Shown: one piece after another, positions 8,301-8,443 of the stretch
How positions within the stretch are numbered: position 1 is the stretch's first letter
Layout of the letters: each line of letters starts with the position of its first letter
Assembly: GCA_002314435.1 (NCBI GenBank)
Contig: DCFV01000065.1
Coordinates: 1 to 8,443, forward strand
Source: Acidobacteriaceae bacterium UBA1795
GTDB taxonomy: Bacteria; Acidobacteriota; Terriglobia; Terriglobales; Acidobacteriaceae
Direction of reading: 5' to 3'
Length of the DNA stretch: 8,443 nucleotides
Made by a program: the position numbers and the translations under genes
Notes under the pieces: generated by a model
What the model was told of the DNA's origin: nothing
Database searches by the model: none
What the model saw: only the letters and a program-made list of their open reading frames with translations

Positions 8301-8443
8301 GGAGGAATTTCGCGGCCGAGTCGACTACCGCAAGCACTGACCATGCGGAAAACTGCAATAGAGTTGCCCCCGAGATCGAAGAAGCTGTCATCAATGCCTA
8401 TGGCATCAACCTTCAGGAGTTCCTGCCACACACCTGCGAGTTG
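2288..8443 (-). CDS. Hybrid PKS/NRPS megasynthase, C-terminal part (CP-KS-AT-ACP-C-PCP-TE); 5' end beyond window
   Basis: Assembly-line enzyme; the frame is open to the window edge, so about 2051 C-terminal residues are visible (numbering here starts at the GTG at 8431). Domains: carrier protein 1-62 (GGNS, Ser24); ketosynthase 91-515 with Cys262 (TACSTT), His398 (EAHGTG) and His438 (KGNIGH); acyltransferase 612-905 with GHSIGE (Ser710) and HAFH 806-809, a malonyl-CoA signature, then the post-AT motif YPFERQRYW; ACP about 1005-1078 (GFDS, Ser1040); Pro/Ala and coiled-coil linker 1080-1165; condensation domain about 1165-1600 with HHVICDG; PCP 1662-1735 (LGGHS, Ser1698); thioesterase 1740-2018 with GFCFGG (Cys1828) and GH (His1995). 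No KR, DH, ER or methyltransferase is seen, so the PKS step should leave a beta-ketone. The last module lacks an adenylation domain. The KS resembles those that follow NRPS modules, so an A-PCP or loading module probably lies upstream. The product is unknown. Confidence 0.95.
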   Translation of the reverse strand, partial: QLAGVWQELLKVDAIGIDDSFFDLGGNSIAVFRMVSACGSRLGREIPPVKVFQYPTIAQLSHFLDGGESDVSLVSDAETRVARLRGHGSDELDREAVAIVGMTGRFPGADDLEQLWRNLCEGRESISFFTPEELGPGVDERLRNAPDYVRARGIIEGAELFDAGFFGISPLEAKVTDPQQRVFLELAYNAFESAGCDPARYKGLIGVYAGIGDNHYYTTNLLTHPNLLARAGRLAVEYGNEKDYIALRTAYLLDLRGPAVSLNTACSTTLLAVDLAYRALLSYECDMALAGGIDICVPQKSGFVYTEGGTFASDGHCRPFDADASGTMFCDGAGVVVLKRLSDALRDGDTIFAVIEGSGKNNNGSRPASFLAPSVEGQAEAIAMAQAVAGINVEEIGYIEAHGTGTPVGDPIEIQALTSVFRRKTQKKQFCFIGSLKGNIGHPTNAAGVAGLIKAALVLHREQIPATIHYKNPNPRINFADSPFIVADRLIPFPRTERPRHTAVSSFGFGGTNVHVILGEAPPPPSPRDARPLQLLPISARTAPALDALGASFARHFQSAPEDTLADAAFTLQTGRRQMAMRRFVVAGSTIEAAQLLLQPDPRRGTTMRCERRDPPVVFLFGGQGTQYVNMGQNLYAGEPLFRAVVDDCCEILKPHLGCDLRELLYPKSGDDETAQISLQDTFFTQPSLFVIEYALARFWESLGIRPVVMVGHSIGEFVAATLASVWDLEDVLRIVALRGRLMQDLPRGSMMAVRAAAETVAGMLPSGVQIASNNAPKLCVVSGSDANVQSLRTQLEADNIVCRPLYTSHAFHSAMMDPMVEPLRDEIAKVHLRAPVRPFISTVTGQLITEAEATSPEYWARQARATVEFSKAALKLKELGYDLFLECGPRSTLCSLVRQHYAITESCVAIPTLSDTHEDNQEWASVLFAIGSLWGNGVTVDWDAFYANEDRRRIPLPVYPFERQRYWIDPAEDSPAASVLLPSPAPESQAQAAVISQVTQSAAAASRKEHLSARLIDLIAQISGHEANQLSASTLFIEQGFDSLSLAQVSVEIESEFGIKIGFSKLMNQFPTVEMVAAHLDATLPPEVFSSASSAPVVSAPRPAQTPVPLAPTGVVDPTVQALISAVAEQGRILTSIQESLAKLTKGANPAEPRVLSEAVPIPPVKAVTTLAQRGIFYSSSISENLSASYNESITLEISGQIDVPHIRRALERLVERHDALRATVDPSGAEMQISNGFQLDVPVQDLSTVGAREERERRLRQLAREEAARPFALHSGPMVRASIFLLGPQEAAVVLTLHHVICDGWSLDVLIQDFCTFYSRELSGQKESLPPAPSFAAYANMADVRTHSQEFEAARAYWARKFARGVPALELPADFSRKPVREHSATRVDRTLRTQIVEQVRAVAAEQGCSLFAVNVAALAILLARLSSQTRFILTLSIAEQPFLGQTQLVGHCVSLMPFLAELRPDEDAVALIRRVQQELAEAMDHLSFTTVNLMEELVSSSRTRMSPIPVGLTGFKKFRPEELDQRGFSLDYASNPKSFESFEWYLSAVESSEGLELHSHHDVELFRQETIERWLADFEAILGEMATQPVKSTFQLACLSEELAQAPLQGVEVHAHSGSEPASSRSLSLFVQVENQPLSLNGTFDDKLHSPQSEASTVAEAYVAPRDEMEQHLAPIWAKVLNAQKIGIHDNFFQLGGHSLLAVRLMNEVEKLCKVRLPLATLLQAPTIATMADVLRTENSAPSWSSLVPIHPDGSKPPLFLMHSHGGNTLEYHALGRLLGEDQPVFALQARGLDGHIRVGASIEEMASAYVNEIRSFQPQGPYFLSGFCFGGLLAIEAAYQLKNAGQNVPLLVLIQASHPRAMNFKADVHAPQRFWYRAKKRVKLELENFMHRGAPYFGDRFRYTLEHLGAKAAFGLGWIDATRNPDLSRQRQHYIIEALGIEHSKAAIKYEPPVYDGDVILFRAKEQLLGLDSDEYLGWKETLQGNVKIIEIPGHQQNLLAHPHVSELAAQLTKSMAEAMQPWVVDQVPSRKGLSGGTIVHHHNRLS
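2333..2338 (-). promoter_or_regulatory. Ribosome binding site of the glycosyltransferase fragment
   Basis: AAAGGA lies seven bases upstream of the GTG at 2325, inside the last codons of the megasynthase. It supports the GTG start over other codons and indicates that translation was coupled to the upstream gene. Confidence 0.6.
3491..3547 (-). other. Adenylation-domain scar (A10-like motif) between C and PCP domains
   Basis: Residues 1629-1647 of the megasynthase read FVQVENQPLSLNGTFDDKL. They lie between the condensation domain and the PCP, just before YVAPRDEMEQ, a typical A-to-PCP junction. The canonical end of an adenylation domain is of the form FVxLExLPLTPNGKxDRKAL. The match covers the strand before A10 and the NG-x-x-D core, but the A10 Lys that contacts substrate is Thr1642 and the following Arg is Asp1645. 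The remaining ~500 residues of an A domain are absent, and the linker keeps the reading frame. This is inferred to be the residue of an in-frame deletion of an A domain; a chance resemblance in a short linker is the alternative. Confidence 0.6.

Noticed and set aside
1..8443. tRNA, rRNA or CRISPR array
   Set aside because: No spaced direct repeats and no cloverleaf or rRNA-like sequence was recognised by eye.

Overview
The window reads almost entirely on the minus strand. It suggests a moderately GC-rich Gram-negative bacterium with a secondary-metabolite region; Acidobacteriota or a delta-proteobacterium-like lineage would fit, but nothing here fixes the taxon. In transcription order (high to low coordinates) the layout is: the 3' part of a very large hybrid PKS/NRPS gene (8443 to 2288, 5' end outside the window); a family 2 glycosyltransferase gene overlapping its end and cut short after about 97 codons (2325 to about 2035); a 157-bp non-coding element with perfect terminal inverted repeats (2034 to 1878), sitting exactly at the cut; a decayed IS3-family transposase fragment (about 1841 to 1686); an unassigned stretch (1685 to 1390); and an intact UDP-N-acetylglucosamine 6-dehydrogenase-type gene (1389 to 43). 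The last bases (22 to 1) look like the terminus of an IS3-type element running out of the window.

The visible megasynthase domains are: carrier protein, ketosynthase, malonyl-type acyltransferase, carrier protein, coiled-coil/Pro-Ala linker, condensation domain, a very short linker, carrier protein, thioesterase. There is no ketoreductase or dehydratase, so the polyketide step should leave a beta-keto group. The last NRPS module has no adenylation domain. The short linker between condensation and carrier domains still reads like the extreme C-terminus of one (an A10-like NG-x-x-D motif whose catalytic Lys is replaced), so the adenylation domain appears to have been excised in frame. The thioesterase carries Cys in place of the usual Ser nucleophile. 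These features make the terminal module the most interesting part of the window: it probably depends on trans-loading, or uses an unusual release step.

The second theme is genome decay beside the biosynthetic gene. The glycosyltransferase was translationally coupled to the synthase and may once have glycosylated its product, but it is broken by the MITE-like element, and its 3' part is not found on the other side. The nucleotide-sugar dehydrogenase is intact and could supply an N-acetyl-hexosaminuronic acid, either for surface polysaccharide or for the lost glycosylation step; the link to the synthase is inference from position only.
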